Shown here piece after piece: positions 7,010 to 13,812 of a stretch of DNA of 14,830 nt. How positions within the stretch are numbered: the stretch's first letter is position 1; each line of letters begins with the position of its first letter. The position numbers and the translations under genes were made by a program. The stretch comes from Prolixibacteraceae bacterium (GTDB taxonomy: Bacteria > Bacteroidota > Bacteroidia > Bacteroidales > Prolixibacteraceae), in the NCBI GenBank assembly GCA_003516705.1, contig DPCJ01000110.1:1-14830 (forward strand), given 5' to 3'. The notes beneath the pieces are model-generated. The model was not told where the DNA came from and did not search any database. It was given only the letters and a program-made list of their open reading frames with translations.

Positions 7010-8542
7010 ATGGGATTTAAAACCATTTCGTTAAAACTACCAACTGATTTCACCACCGAAATGCTGCAGAACCGCATTTCGAGGGAGCTTCGGCTTAAAC
7101 AATTTTCGTTTCATATCGAAAATAAAAGCCTCGACGCCCGCAACAAAGCCAATATTCACTGGCTGACTCAGGTTGTTGTTCAATCTGCAGAAATCAAAGG
7201 TGGAGATGAAATAAAAACTGAAAAACTTGTCATTCCTTATAAAAACCGAAAAGAGAATGTGGGAGTGGTTGGCAGCGGTCCTGCCGGATTTTTTGCCGCT
7301 TTTGTTTTGCAAAAAGCCGGTTTTAATGTCACACTGATTGAACGCGGTTCGCAGGTGGACAAACGTGGAAAATCGATTTTGAATTTCGAACGCACCGGTA
7401 ATTTCGATGCACAAAACAATTATGCTTTTGGCGAAGGTGGTGCCGGCACTTTTTCTGATGGCAAACTTACTTCACGCTCAAAACACATTTCGCTCGAAAA
7501 AGAGTTTATTCTGAGAAGTTATGTTGAAGCGGGTGCTCCCGCAGAAATTGAATACATGGCACATCCGCATTTGGGTACCGACAACCTCCGGAAAATTGTG
7601 GCCAGCCTGCGCACCCAATTCGAAAATCTGGGTGGGAAAATGCTTTTCGAAACCCTGCTTACCGATATTGTGGTTAAAAATTCAAAAGTAACTGAGGTGG
7701 TCACGTCCGCCGGAAATATTCCTGTTGATGTGCTTTTTATTGCACCTGGCCACTCAGCTTACGAAACGTACGAAATGCTGATTCGCAGTGGTGTTCCGTT
7801 CCGAACAAAGAATTTTGCCATTGGCAGCCGCATGGAACACCGGCAGGAAACTATCAATGTGGCGCAATGGGGCCGGCCCGAATTGCCGGGTGTAAAAGCT
7901 GCTGAATACCGTGTTACCTCGCCCGCCGATGGCAAACATCAGGTTTTTTCGTTTTGCATGTGCCCGGGTGGTATTGTTGTTCCGGCCGCTGCGTATGCCG
8001 AAACCAACATTGTAAACGGAATGAGCTTTTACAGTCGTGGTGGCAAATTTGCCAACGCCGCCTGTGTGGCCGGTATTCATCCCGATGAGCTTGCAGGCAA
8101 AACTGTTTCGGCTTTGGATGCACTTGCCAACCTGCGCAAGATTGAAGAACAGTTTTACCAGTTCACGCAAAGTTACTGTGCGCCTTCCTGCTCTATTTCA
8201 TCGTTTTTAAAAATGAAAAATTCCGGCGAAAGACTGCAGGGAAGTTTTCCGTTAGGACTCACTTCCGCTCCGCTTTGGGAGTTATTGCCTAAGCCAGTGG
8301 TAAGTTCGATGCAGGCAGGATTATTGGATTTTAACCGCAAAATGCGTGGATTTGAAACCGGAAACCTGATTGGATTCGAAAGCAAAACTTCGTCGCCGGT
8401 GCAGGTGGTACGTGAACCAAACGGAAAAGTGGAAGGATTTGGAAACCTTTATATTATTGGCGAAGGCAGCGGTTATGCCGGTGGTATAATTTCGAGTGCT
8501 GCGGATGGAGTTAAGGCGGCATTAGGATTAGCCAGCAAATAA
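7010..8542 (+). CDS. NAD(P)/FAD-dependent oxidoreductase, COG2509 type
   Basis: The 510-residue product carries an N-terminal domain of about 80 residues before the dinucleotide-binding fold. This fold shows V-G-V-V-G-S-G-P-A-G (GSGPAG at 88-93) and the acidic strand end L-I-E-R-G (Glu111). Near 137-152 is Y-A-F-G-E-G-G-A-G-T-F-S-D-G-K-L, where flavoproteins of this group contact FAD. The closing FAD motif is Y-I-I-G-E-G-S-G-Y-A-G-G-I at 481-493. The middle holds F-C-M-C-P-G-G-I-V-V-P-A, a hallmark of the COG2509 uncharacterised FAD-dependent dehydrogenases. Their substrate is unknown to me. Cysteines at 316, 318, 390 and 394 form C-x-C and C-x3-C pairs that could be redox-active or metal-binding, but that is a guess. 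The length fits the family. It appears to be a single-gene unit with its own -7 element, and the downstream lysA has its own promoter. No membrane helix or export signal is seen, so it is probably cytoplasmic. Confidence 0.88.
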   Translation: MGFKTISLKLPTDFTTEMLQNRISRELRLKQFSFHIENKSLDARNKANIHWLTQVVVQSAEIKGGDEIKTEKLVIPYKNRKENVGVVGSGPAGFFAAFVLQKAGFNVTLIERGSQVDKRGKSILNFERTGNFDAQNNYAFGEGGAGTFSDGKLTSRSKHISLEKEFILRSYVEAGAPAEIEYMAHPHLGTDNLRKIVASLRTQFENLGGKMLFETLLTDIVVKNSKVTEVVTSAGNIPVDVLFIAPGHSAYETYEMLIRSGVPFRTKNFAIGSRMEHRQETINVAQWGRPELPGVKAAEYRVTSPADGKHQVFSFCMCPGGIVVPAAAYAETNIVNGMSFYSRGGKFANAACVAGIHPDELAGKTVSALDALANLRKIEEQFYQFTQSYCAPSCSISSFLKMKNSGERLQGSFPLGLTSAPLWELLPKPVVSSMQAGLLDFNRKMRGFETGNLIGFESKTSSPVQVVREPNGKVEGFGNLYIIGEGSGYAGGIISSAADGVKAALGLASK

Positions 8543-8662
8543 AAAATACTGAAAGATAAAAAGGGCAAGAAGCTGGTCAATTCATTACATACGGCAAGGT
8601 TAACAAAATCCAATTTTTTACACCTCTATTTAGAACAATTCCACAGTTACTTGTTTTAATTG

Positions 8663-8670
8663 TACATTTG
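8663..8670 (+). promoter_or_regulatory. Bacteroidota-type -7 element for lysA
   Basis: TACATTTG matches TAnnTTTG exactly and ends 27 bases before the lysA ATG. It sits in the 155-base spacer after the oxidoreductase gene. No clear -33 TTTG is seen at the expected distance. Nothing resembling a lysine riboswitch is visible in the spacer, and it is too short for one with its own expression platform. Confidence 0.55.
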
Positions 8671-8697
8671 CAGTCTTTTAAAAAATTTTATTGAACC

Positions 8698-9963
8698 ATG
8701 ACAACGAAAAATATTCCCTTTTCGAAAGAACAACTTGAGAAAATAATTGAGAACTACCCAACTCCATTTCATATTTACGACGAAAAAGCAATGCGTGAAA
8801 ATGCCCGTCGTTTTGTAAAAGCCTTTTCCTGGAACAAGGGATTTAAGGAATTTTATGCGATAAAAGCTGCTCCAAATCCCTACCTGATGAAAATTCTGAG
8901 GGAAGAGGGTTTTGGTATCGACTGCAGCTCGGTTACCGAACTCGAAATTGCCAAGCGGGTTGGCATGAGCGGAGATGAAATAATGCTTACTTCGAACGAC
9001 ACACCAGCCAACGAATTTCAGATGGCCACAGATTTGGGTGCCATTATAAATCTCGACGATATTTCGCACATTGAATACCTTGAAAGGAATGTGGGTTTGC
9101 CCGAAACCATTTGTTTGCGTTACAATCCCGGCGACCTGAAACAGGGCAACCTGATTATTGGTCACCCCGAGGAAGCCAAATACGGTTTTACGCACGAGCA
9201 AATGATTGAAGGTTATGCGATGCTGAAAGGAAAAGGGGTGAAACGGTTTGGCGTTCACACCATGGTGGCATCCAACGAACTGGATCCCGATTATTTTATC
9301 GAAACCGCTGAAATTCTGTTCAAACTGATTATTGAGGTTTATGAAAAAACCGGAATCAAAATTGAATTTGCCAACTTAGGCGGGGGAATTGGAATTCCGT
9401 ACAAACCTGAGCAAAAAGCTGTTGACCTTGAATATGTGAGCGCCGGAATCAGAAAACTGTACGACGAAATGATTGTTGCCAACGGTTTGGCTCCTTTAAA
9501 AATTTATTTTGAATCGGGACGCATGATAACCGGGCCTTACGGATATTTGGTAACCACGGTACGCCACATCAAAAATACATTCAAAAAGTTCGCCGGTCTC
9601 GATGCGAGCATGGCCAACCTGATGCGCCCTGCACTTTACGGCGCTTATCACCATATTACAGTTGTTGGCAAGGAAAACCAGCCACACGATGTGATGTACG
9701 ATGTAACAGGCTCACTTTGTGAGAATAACGACAAATTCGCCATCGACCGCATGTTGCCCGAACTGGAACCAGGCGATATTGTGGTAATTCACGATACCGG
9801 CGCACATGGACATTCGATGGGATTTAACTACAATGGCAAACCACGGTCGGCCGAATTACTTTTGCGCGAAAATGGCGAAGTAGCCCAAATCCGCCGTGCT
9901 GAAACCATTGAAGACCTGTTTATAACACTTGATTTCGATGGACTTGGAAATTTTCCGGTTTAA
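8698..9963 (+). CDS. lysA: Diaminopimelate decarboxylase (PLP-dependent, fold III)
   Basis: The 421-residue product belongs to the fold-III PLP decarboxylases. It would convert meso-diaminopimelate to lysine and CO2 as the last step of lysine synthesis. The PLP lysine is Lys56 in F-Y-A-I-K-A-A-P-N-P. His187 lies in the strand that normally reads H-I-G-S but here reads H-T-M-V-A-S-N. The glycine loop L-G-G-G is at 227-230, E-S-G-R at 272-275, R-P-A-L-Y-G-A-Y-H-H at 310-319 and the active-site Cys341 in G-S-L-C-E-N-N-D. The C-terminal motif reads D-T-G-A-H-G-H-S-M where many relatives have G-A-Y. These variants, with E-S-G-R for E-P-G-R and C-E-N-N-D for C-E-S-G-D, mark a divergent clade, so another diamino acid or carboxynorspermidine-like substrate is not excluded. 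It looks monocistronic: its own -7 element precedes it and a strong terminator follows 25 bases after the stop. Confidence 0.85.
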   Translation: MTTKNIPFSKEQLEKIIENYPTPFHIYDEKAMRENARRFVKAFSWNKGFKEFYAIKAAPNPYLMKILREEGFGIDCSSVTELEIAKRVGMSGDEIMLTSNDTPANEFQMATDLGAIINLDDISHIEYLERNVGLPETICLRYNPGDLKQGNLIIGHPEEAKYGFTHEQMIEGYAMLKGKGVKRFGVHTMVASNELDPDYFIETAEILFKLIIEVYEKTGIKIEFANLGGGIGIPYKPEQKAVDLEYVSAGIRKLYDEMIVANGLAPLKIYFESGRMITGPYGYLVTTVRHIKNTFKKFAGLDASMANLMRPALYGAYHHITVVGKENQPHDVMYDVTGSLCENNDKFAIDRMLPELEPGDIVVIHDTGAHGHSMGFNYNGKPRSAELLLRENGEVAQIRRAETIEDLFITLDFDGLGNFPV

Positions 9964-9988
9964 GTAGAGAAAATCAAAATATTGAAAG

Positions 9989-10014
9989 AGGCCGGCTGTA
10001 AACCGGCCTTTTTT
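9989..10014 (+). terminator. Rho-independent terminator of lysA
   Basis: A 7-bp GC-rich stem (AGGCCGG at 9989-9995 paired with CCGGCCT at 10003-10009) has a 7-base loop and is followed by six T (10009-10014). The T-run flows directly into the -7 element of the next gene at 10016-10023. Confidence 0.92.
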
Positions 10015-10015
10015 G

Positions 10016-10023
10016 TATTTTTG
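10016..10023 (+). promoter_or_regulatory. Candidate -7 element of the nucleotidyltransferase gene, abutting the lysA terminator
   Basis: TATTTTTG matches TAnnTTTG exactly, starting two bases after the terminator T-run. The ATG at 10028 begins only four bases after this element. A promoter here would therefore start transcription at about the start codon, giving a leaderless or nearly leaderless message. The match could also be chance in T-rich sequence. Confidence 0.4.
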
Positions 10024-10027
10024 CTTA

Positions 10028-10354
10028 ATGACTAAGAAAAATAAAATATTACAAAATATTAAACTGCGATTGAAATCGGAATTTAACGAACGGATTGAAG
10101 ATGTTGTTCTGTTTGGTTCGCAGGCAAAAAACACCTCAAATAAAAATTCCGATTTTGATATTCTAATTGTTACAAGCGACCCGTTTACCTGGCAGGAACG
10201 TGGAAAAATTCGTGACCTGTGTTACGAAATCTCTCTCGAATTTGATATTTTAATCGATTCAAAAATTATTTCCCGACCAGAAATAGAAACAAAGTTCTGG
10301 GGGAAACATCCTTTAATAACTGATGCTCTCCTTGATGGAATCTATGCAAGCTAA
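10028..10354 (+). CDS. MNT-type minimal nucleotidyltransferase (HEPN partner)
   Basis: The 108-residue product is a single nucleotidyltransferase domain of the MNT group. It shows L-F-G-S-Q-A-K at 28-34 (the G-S motif at 30-31), the catalytic pair S-D-F-D-I-L-I-V with Asp42 and Asp44, and a third acidic residue, Asp73, in F-D-I-L-I-D. All three metal-binding aspartates are present, so it should be active. The frame is open upstream to a TTG at 10013, but that would start inside the terminator T-run and the -7 element, so the ATG at 10028 is chosen. It overlaps the HEPN gene that follows, the usual MNT/HEPN gene order. In studied MntA/HepT pairs the MNT protein transfers AMP to the HEPN protein and neutralises it. 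Whether this pair does so is not shown. Alternatives are a small adenylyltransferase of another two-component type. Confidence 0.87.
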   Translation: MTKKNKILQNIKLRLKSEFNERIEDVVLFGSQAKNTSNKNSDFDILIVTSDPFTWQERGKIRDLCYEISLEFDILIDSKIISRPEIETKFWGKHPLITDALLDGIYAS

Positions 10355-10739
10355 TCAAGCCGAACTTATAAATTACCGAATTGAGCAGGCAAAAGCAGCC
10401 ATTTCGGATGTAACGATTTTAATCGAGAAGAATCTTTTAACTTTAGCTATAAACCGAATTTATTACGGTATGTTTTATATGCTGCTTGCGCTGGCTTTAA
10501 AAAGAGGATTTAAAACGTCAAAACATAATCAACTGATTGGCTGGTTCAACAAGGAATATATCAAAACAGGAATAATCGATACTAAATTTGGGAAAATTGT
10601 AAATAAGGGATTTGAAGATAGAACAGATGGTGATTATGGTATTTTTGTGCAGTTCGAAAAAGAGGAAGTTTTGCTGAAATTATCGGATATGAAGGAATTC
10701 ATATCGGAGATTGAAGCAAATATTAATAGAGACATTTGA
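10323..10739 (+). CDS. HEPN domain protein (partner of the MNT nucleotidyltransferase)
   Basis: The product is 138 residues from the first ATG. In-frame ATGs at 10335 and 10344 give 134 or 131 residues and are equally plausible. The body fits the HEPN/COG1895-like helical fold. Y-R-I-E-Q-A-K lies near 18-24, N-R-I-Y-Y-G-M-F-Y at 44-52, S-K-H-N-Q-L near 66-71, and a C-terminal R-T-D-G-D-Y at 100-105 followed by an acidic helix. HepT-type toxins carry R-x4-H-x-Y near the C-terminus. Here no histidine follows Arg100, so I do not see the RNase motif, and a toxin role is doubtful. Its start overlaps the MNT gene by 11 to 32 bases, and its TGA overlaps a possible TTG start of the glycosyltransferase, suggesting translational coupling. 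Function is inferred only from pairing. The MNT/HEPN stretch also looks more AT-rich than lysA before it. Confidence 0.82.
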   Translation: MLSLMESMQANQAELINYRIEQAKAAISDVTILIEKNLLTLAINRIYYGMFYMLLALALKRGFKTSKHNQLIGWFNKEYIKTGIIDTKFGKIVNKGFEDRTDGDYGIFVQFEKEEVLLKLSDMKEFISEIEANINRDI

Positions 10740-10753
10740 ATCTTCATACCACC

Positions 10754-11872
10754 ATGAGAATAGGATTTGATGCAAAACGTGCTTTTCTGAATGCTTCCGG
10801 TCTGGGAAATTACAGCCGGAATACAATCAATGCTTTACAACATTACGCACCTGAGAATCAAATTGTTTTGTACACCCCCGAAATCAGGGAAAATCTGTTT
10901 GACAACTACAGGAAGTTTGAAGTGCATTCGCCCGATACCCGGTTATTCAGACTTTTCAAACCGCTTTGGAGAAGTTATGCTGCGGGGCATTTAAAAAAAC
11001 AAAATATTAAACTGTACCATGGACTGAGCAATGAACTTCCGCATGGTATTCACAAAATCAATATTCCTTCGATAGTCACAATCCACGACCTGATTTTCTT
11101 GCGTTATCCTGAATTTTACAAACTCATCGATCGCAAAATTTACTTCCGGAAAGTAAAATATGCCTGCGAAACAGCCAATAAAATCATTGCCATCAGCGAA
11201 CAAACCAGGGATGATATTATTCGCTTTTTTCAGGTAAATCCAGATAAAATTGAAGTGGTTTATCAATCAGTTTCACCAATTTTTTACGAAAAACAGGAAA
11301 CCGAAAAACTCAGCCTGAAATACAAGCTTCCCAGACGTTTTATCCTTTCGGTTGGCTCACTTGAACCCAGAAAAAACCAATTAGCCTTATTAAAAGCGGT
11401 TAAGTCGGAAAAGCTGGATATCCCGGTGATTTTTGTTGGAAAACACACTTCGTATTTCAACAAAATGAAACAGTTTATCGATGTAAACGGGTTGGAAAAA
11501 CAGATATTCTTTCTGCCACATATTGATGATGCCGAACTAGCCGGACTATATCAAATGGCAAAGCTTTCAGTTTACATTTCTTTTTTCGAAGGGTTTGGTC
11601 TGCCGGTGATTGAGGCGATGGCCAGTAGCTGCCCTGTTATTACATCAAATGTTTCGTGTTTGCCCGAAACTGCCGGAGATGCAGCGTTGCTCTGTTCTCC
11701 GGGCGATTATTCCGGACTTGGTAAAAATATCAGGCTGGTTCTTGAAAACGAAGAACAACGAAATAATATGATTTTTAAAGGCAATGAACGTGCAGCAAAA
11801 TTTCACCCACAACTTTTTGCTGAAAAAATGATTGATTTGTACTCATCTGTTTTAAAAAGAAGTGATGATTGA
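10754..11872 (+). CDS. GT4-family glycosyltransferase (GT-B fold)
   Basis: The product is 372 residues from the ATG at 10754, which begins M-R-I-G-F-D-A-K-R, the usual start of this group. A TTG at 10736, overlapping the HEPN stop, would add six residues with little support. The N-terminal domain (about 1-190) has the S-G-L-G-N-Y-S-R glycine loop at 15-22 and T-I-H-D-L-I-F-L at 109-116. The C-terminal domain has I-L-S-V-G-S-L-E-P-R-K-N at 197-208 (Arg206 and Lys207 expected at the nucleotide-sugar phosphates). The E-x7-E motif E-G-F-G-L-P-V-I-E is at 279-287. Family GT4 retaining enzymes move sugars, often mannose, from nucleotide donors to surface polysaccharide or lipid acceptors. No signal peptide is seen, so it is cytoplasmic or peripheral at the membrane. 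No other polysaccharide gene is nearby, so acceptor and product are unknown. Its stop overlaps the tsaC start. Confidence 0.9.
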   Translation: MRIGFDAKRAFLNASGLGNYSRNTINALQHYAPENQIVLYTPEIRENLFDNYRKFEVHSPDTRLFRLFKPLWRSYAAGHLKKQNIKLYHGLSNELPHGIHKINIPSIVTIHDLIFLRYPEFYKLIDRKIYFRKVKYACETANKIIAISEQTRDDIIRFFQVNPDKIEVVYQSVSPIFYEKQETEKLSLKYKLPRRFILSVGSLEPRKNQLALLKAVKSEKLDIPVIFVGKHTSYFNKMKQFIDVNGLEKQIFFLPHIDDAELAGLYQMAKLSVYISFFEGFGLPVIEAMASSCPVITSNVSCLPETAGDAALLCSPGDYSGLGKNIRLVLENEEQRNNMIFKGNERAAKFHPQLFAEKMIDLYSSVLKRSDD

Positions 11873-12428
11873 CGACATAAAAAAAGCGCTTGAAGTGCTG
11901 AAAAACGGCGGAGTTATTCTCTACCCCACGGACACCATTTGGGGAATTGGCTGCGATGCCACCAACGAAGCTGCTGTGCAACGCATTTATCAGATAAAAA
12001 AACGTGCCGACAGTAAAAGTATGCTGGTTTTAATGGAAAACCCTGCCCTGCTCGACCGTTATGTAGCTGAAGTTCCGGAAATTGCGTGGGATTTGGTTGA
12101 GGTGGCAACAACGCCGTTAACCGTAATCTACCCCGGTGCGAAAAATCTTGCGAAAAATTTGGTTGCCGAAGACGGCAGCGTTGGTATCCGATTTACGAAA
12201 GAAGCTTTTACCATCCAGTTACTTCAGCGTTTCCGCCGCCCTATAGTTTCCACCTCAGCCAACGTCAGTGGTGAAAAGTCACCGGCTGTTTTTGCAGAAA
12301 TCTCTGAAGAAATAAAAAATCAGGTGGATTACATGGTTGAATACAGGCAGGATGATAACACTCCGGCGCAACCTTCTTCAATCATCAAACTTGGAGCGGG
12401 CGGACAAATTGAAATTATCAGAAAATAA
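11865..12428 (+). CDS. tsaC: L-threonylcarbamoyladenylate synthase (Sua5/YrdC/TsaC)
   Basis: The 187-residue product is a single YrdC-like domain without the C-terminal Sua5 extension, so it is the short TsaC-like form. It would make threonylcarbamoyl-AMP from threonine, bicarbonate and ATP, the first step to the t6A base at position 37 of ANN-decoding tRNAs. P-T-D-T-I-W-G-I-G-C lies at 21-30, the K-K-R-A-D-S-K-S loop (basic residues 45-47 and 51) contacts ATP and bicarbonate in relatives, and S-T-S-A-N-V-S-G is at 129-136. The ATG at 11865 is chosen; a GTG directly in front (11862) adds only one residue. The start overlaps the glycosyltransferase stop by eight bases, suggesting coupled translation. 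TsaC is usually essential, so co-transcription with the MNT/HEPN and glycosyltransferase genes is more likely a matter of position than of shared function. A YciO-type paralogue is an unlikely alternative. Confidence 0.88.
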   Translation: MIDDIKKALEVLKNGGVILYPTDTIWGIGCDATNEAAVQRIYQIKKRADSKSMLVLMENPALLDRYVAEVPEIAWDLVEVATTPLTVIYPGAKNLAKNLVAEDGSVGIRFTKEAFTIQLLQRFRRPIVSTSANVSGEKSPAVFAEISEEIKNQVDYMVEYRQDDNTPAQPSSIIKLGAGGQIEIIRK

Positions 12429-12458
12429 AAAGGCCGCCCGCTTTTCAGCGGACAGCCT
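12425..12458 (-). terminator. Hairpin terminator of mscL in the convergent tsaC-mscL gap
   Basis: CCGCT at 12438-12442 pairs with AGCGG at 12447-12451 around a 4-base loop. After a 3-by-3 internal loop, AGGC at 12431-12434 pairs with GCCT at 12455-12458. On the minus strand it is followed by a T-rich stretch (complement of the A-rich 12421-12430), 21 bases past the mscL stop. On the plus strand only weak T content follows, so it serves tsaC less well. Confidence 0.68.
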
Positions 12459-12479
12459 CTATTTGAAAAATATTCCCGA

Positions 12480-12908
12480 TTATTTAGTTTTTAATAAATC
12501 GCGTATTTCTGTAAGCAAAACTTCTTCTTTTGTTGGGGCCGGTGGTGCGGGAGGTGCAACAGGAGCTTCTGCCTCTTTCTTCTTCAAACTGTTCATGGCT
12601 TTTATCATCATGAAAATAGCCATTGCAATAATCAGAAAATCAACTGTTACCTGAATGAAGTTTCCATAATTAATAGAAACAGCTGCTGTTGTAACCGCAC
12701 CGGCAGCATCTAATACAGGTTCTTTCAGAATTATTTTCAAATCGGTAAATGATACTCCTCCCATAAGCAAGCCTATCGGTGGCATAATTACATCGGCAAC
12801 AACCGAACTGATAATTTTTCCAAAAGCACCTCCAATAATGATACCTACCGCCATGTCGACAACGTTTCCACGCATGGCAAATTCCTTAAATTCTTTTAAC
12901 ATGCTCAT
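12480..12908 (-). CDS. mscL: Large-conductance mechanosensitive channel MscL
   Basis: The 142-residue product matches MscL over its full length. The N-terminal amphipathic helix is M-S-M-L-K-E-F-K-E-F-A-M-R-G-N-V-V-D. The first membrane helix (about 17-46) contains G-G-A-F-G-K-I-I-S-S-V-V-A-D-V-I-M-P-P. The periplasmic loop spans about 50-82, and the second helix is I-Q-V-T-V-D-F-L-I-I-A-M-A-I-F-M near 85-100. A Pro/Ala-rich linker (115-125) joins the C-terminal bundle T-K-E-E-V-L-L-T-E-I-R-D-L-L-K, nearly identical to that of the E. coli protein. MscL forms a homopentamer in the inner membrane that opens under high tension and releases solutes on osmotic downshock. It is a single gene, convergent with tsaC and divergent from the sigma factor gene. 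An in-frame ATG two codons later is possible, but the M-S-x-L-K-E-F start fits the family. Confidence 0.97.
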   Translation of the reverse strand: MSMLKEFKEFAMRGNVVDMAVGIIIGGAFGKIISSVVADVIMPPIGLLMGGVSFTDLKIILKEPVLDAAGAVTTAAVSINYGNFIQVTVDFLIIAMAIFMMIKAMNSLKKKEAEAPVAPPAPPAPTKEEVLLTEIRDLLKTK

Positions 12909-13198
12909 AATTTCAATTTTTTTAGGTGATTCTTTTTCGCTGAAATTTATATAAATTATTTGAATGACTCAACACACGAAAAAATATTCCATTCAAAGAA
13001 AGGTTATCCAAAAAACTGAGTTCTTTTCAATCAGGAACAATGCCAGGAGGAAGAAACAGACATATTGAAATGTCAGGAGAAGTTATTCCATAAAAAAACT
13101 GCGAAAGTTATTGGAATAAACAAAGACATTCTTTTATTTTAAAAACCAATTACAGAACAAATTTTTCCATAAATTACATTAACAAATTAAACTGACTG
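12909..13198. other. 290-base divergent intergenic region between mscL and the sigma factor gene
   Basis: No gene is seen here. It should contain the promoters of mscL (leftward) and of the sigma factor gene (rightward), but no exact TAnnTTTG match is visible for either. It holds an 8-base inverted repeat, TTATTCCA at 13083-13090 with TGGAATAA at 13112-13119, and the word TTCCATAAA twice (about 13087-13095 and 13165-13173). These could be part of an autoregulated promoter, but this is weak. Confidence 0.45.
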
Positions 13199-13735
13199 GT
13201 GCTAAAGGGAAACAATAGTCTTTTGCGATTATTTCAAAAGAATGATCTAAACTTCGAGAAATTATTCATAACCCAGCGCGACGATTTGGTAAAATTCGCC
13301 ACTCGTTTTGTGTTTGAACCGGCGGTTGCCGAAGATATTGTACAGGGAGTTTTTGTTTATCTTTTGGAAAACGCTGAAAAAATTGATTTTAAAAAATCTG
13401 TCGAAACCTACTTGTTTGGTGCAGTAAAAAATGCCTGTTTAAATCATTTACGTGATTTAAAGATAAAGGACAAACATCAGTTGTTATATATTGAAGCTAT
13501 TTTAAAATTATCGGAAGAAAACATCAGTTTTGAAGAAGAAATAATCAACGAAATTGCTGCAATAATTAAAACACTTCCTCCCCGAATGTATGAAATCATA
13601 TACAGAAAGTATTTTCTGGAAATGTCGGTTAAAGAAATTGCAAACGATTTATCAATCAGTGAAAATACTGTTAAGGTTCAACTTTTTAAAGGAAGGGATG
13701 CAATCCGGCAATTATTAAATTCGGTGTCCAACTAA
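13199..13735 (+). CDS. ECF RNA polymerase sigma factor, Bacteroidota sigma-70 family
   Basis: The 178-residue product has only sigma regions 2 and 4, as in ECF factors. Region 2 (about 16-90) shows F-E-K-L-F near 19-23, A-E-D-I-V-Q-G-V-F near 44-52 (core-binding and -10 recognition part) and A-V-K-N-A-C-L-N-H-L-R-D near 75-86. Region 4 (about 118-173) has L-P-P-R-M-Y-E-I-I-Y near 126-135 and the helix-turn-helix M-S-V-K-E-I-A-N-D-L-S-I-S-E-N-T-V-K near 142-159. The start is a GTG. An in-frame stop lies two codons upstream, so no earlier start exists; a TTG at 13223 is the main alternative. The FecR-like gene follows by 77 bases. In Bacteroidota such pairs turn on SusC/SusD uptake genes when a signal arrives from the outer membrane. 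The sigma factor would be held by the neighbouring anti-sigma protein until then. Confidence 0.92.
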   Translation: MLKGNNSLLRLFQKNDLNFEKLFITQRDDLVKFATRFVFEPAVAEDIVQGVFVYLLENAEKIDFKKSVETYLFGAVKNACLNHLRDLKIKDKHQLLYIEAILKLSEENISFEEEIINEIAAIIKTLPPRMYEIIYRKYFLEMSVKEIANDLSISENTVKVQLFKGRDAIRQLLNSVSN

Positions 13736-13812
13736 AAAAAAATCACTTTTTTTCTATTTCCAGGTAAACCTTTTCCCCCTTCATGTTCCTTACTATTACT
13801 TAAGATTAAGAA

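Noticed and set aside
8543..8697. Lysine riboswitch upstream of lysA
   Set aside because: The spacer is 155 bases, AT-rich, has no visible multi-helix pattern, and a normal -7 element lies 27 bases before the ATG, leaving no room for a leader RNA.
8656..9258. 200-codon open frame on the minus strand across the start of lysA
   Set aside because: It overlaps the lysA promoter and catalytic lysine region on the opposite strand and matches no family; it is a shadow of lysA.
10013..10027. TTG start of the nucleotidyltransferase gene at 10013
   Set aside because: It would place the first codons inside the terminator T-run and the -7 element; the ATG at 10028 gives a normal MNT N-terminus.
10323..10739. 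Calling the HEPN protein a HepT toxin
   Set aside because: The R-x4-H-x-Y motif is not seen, so a toxin label would go beyond the evidence.
13734..13753. A-run followed by T-run after the sigma factor stop, as a possible terminator
   Set aside because: The stem would contain only A-T pairs with no GC part, and the anti-sigma gene that follows is normally co-transcribed.
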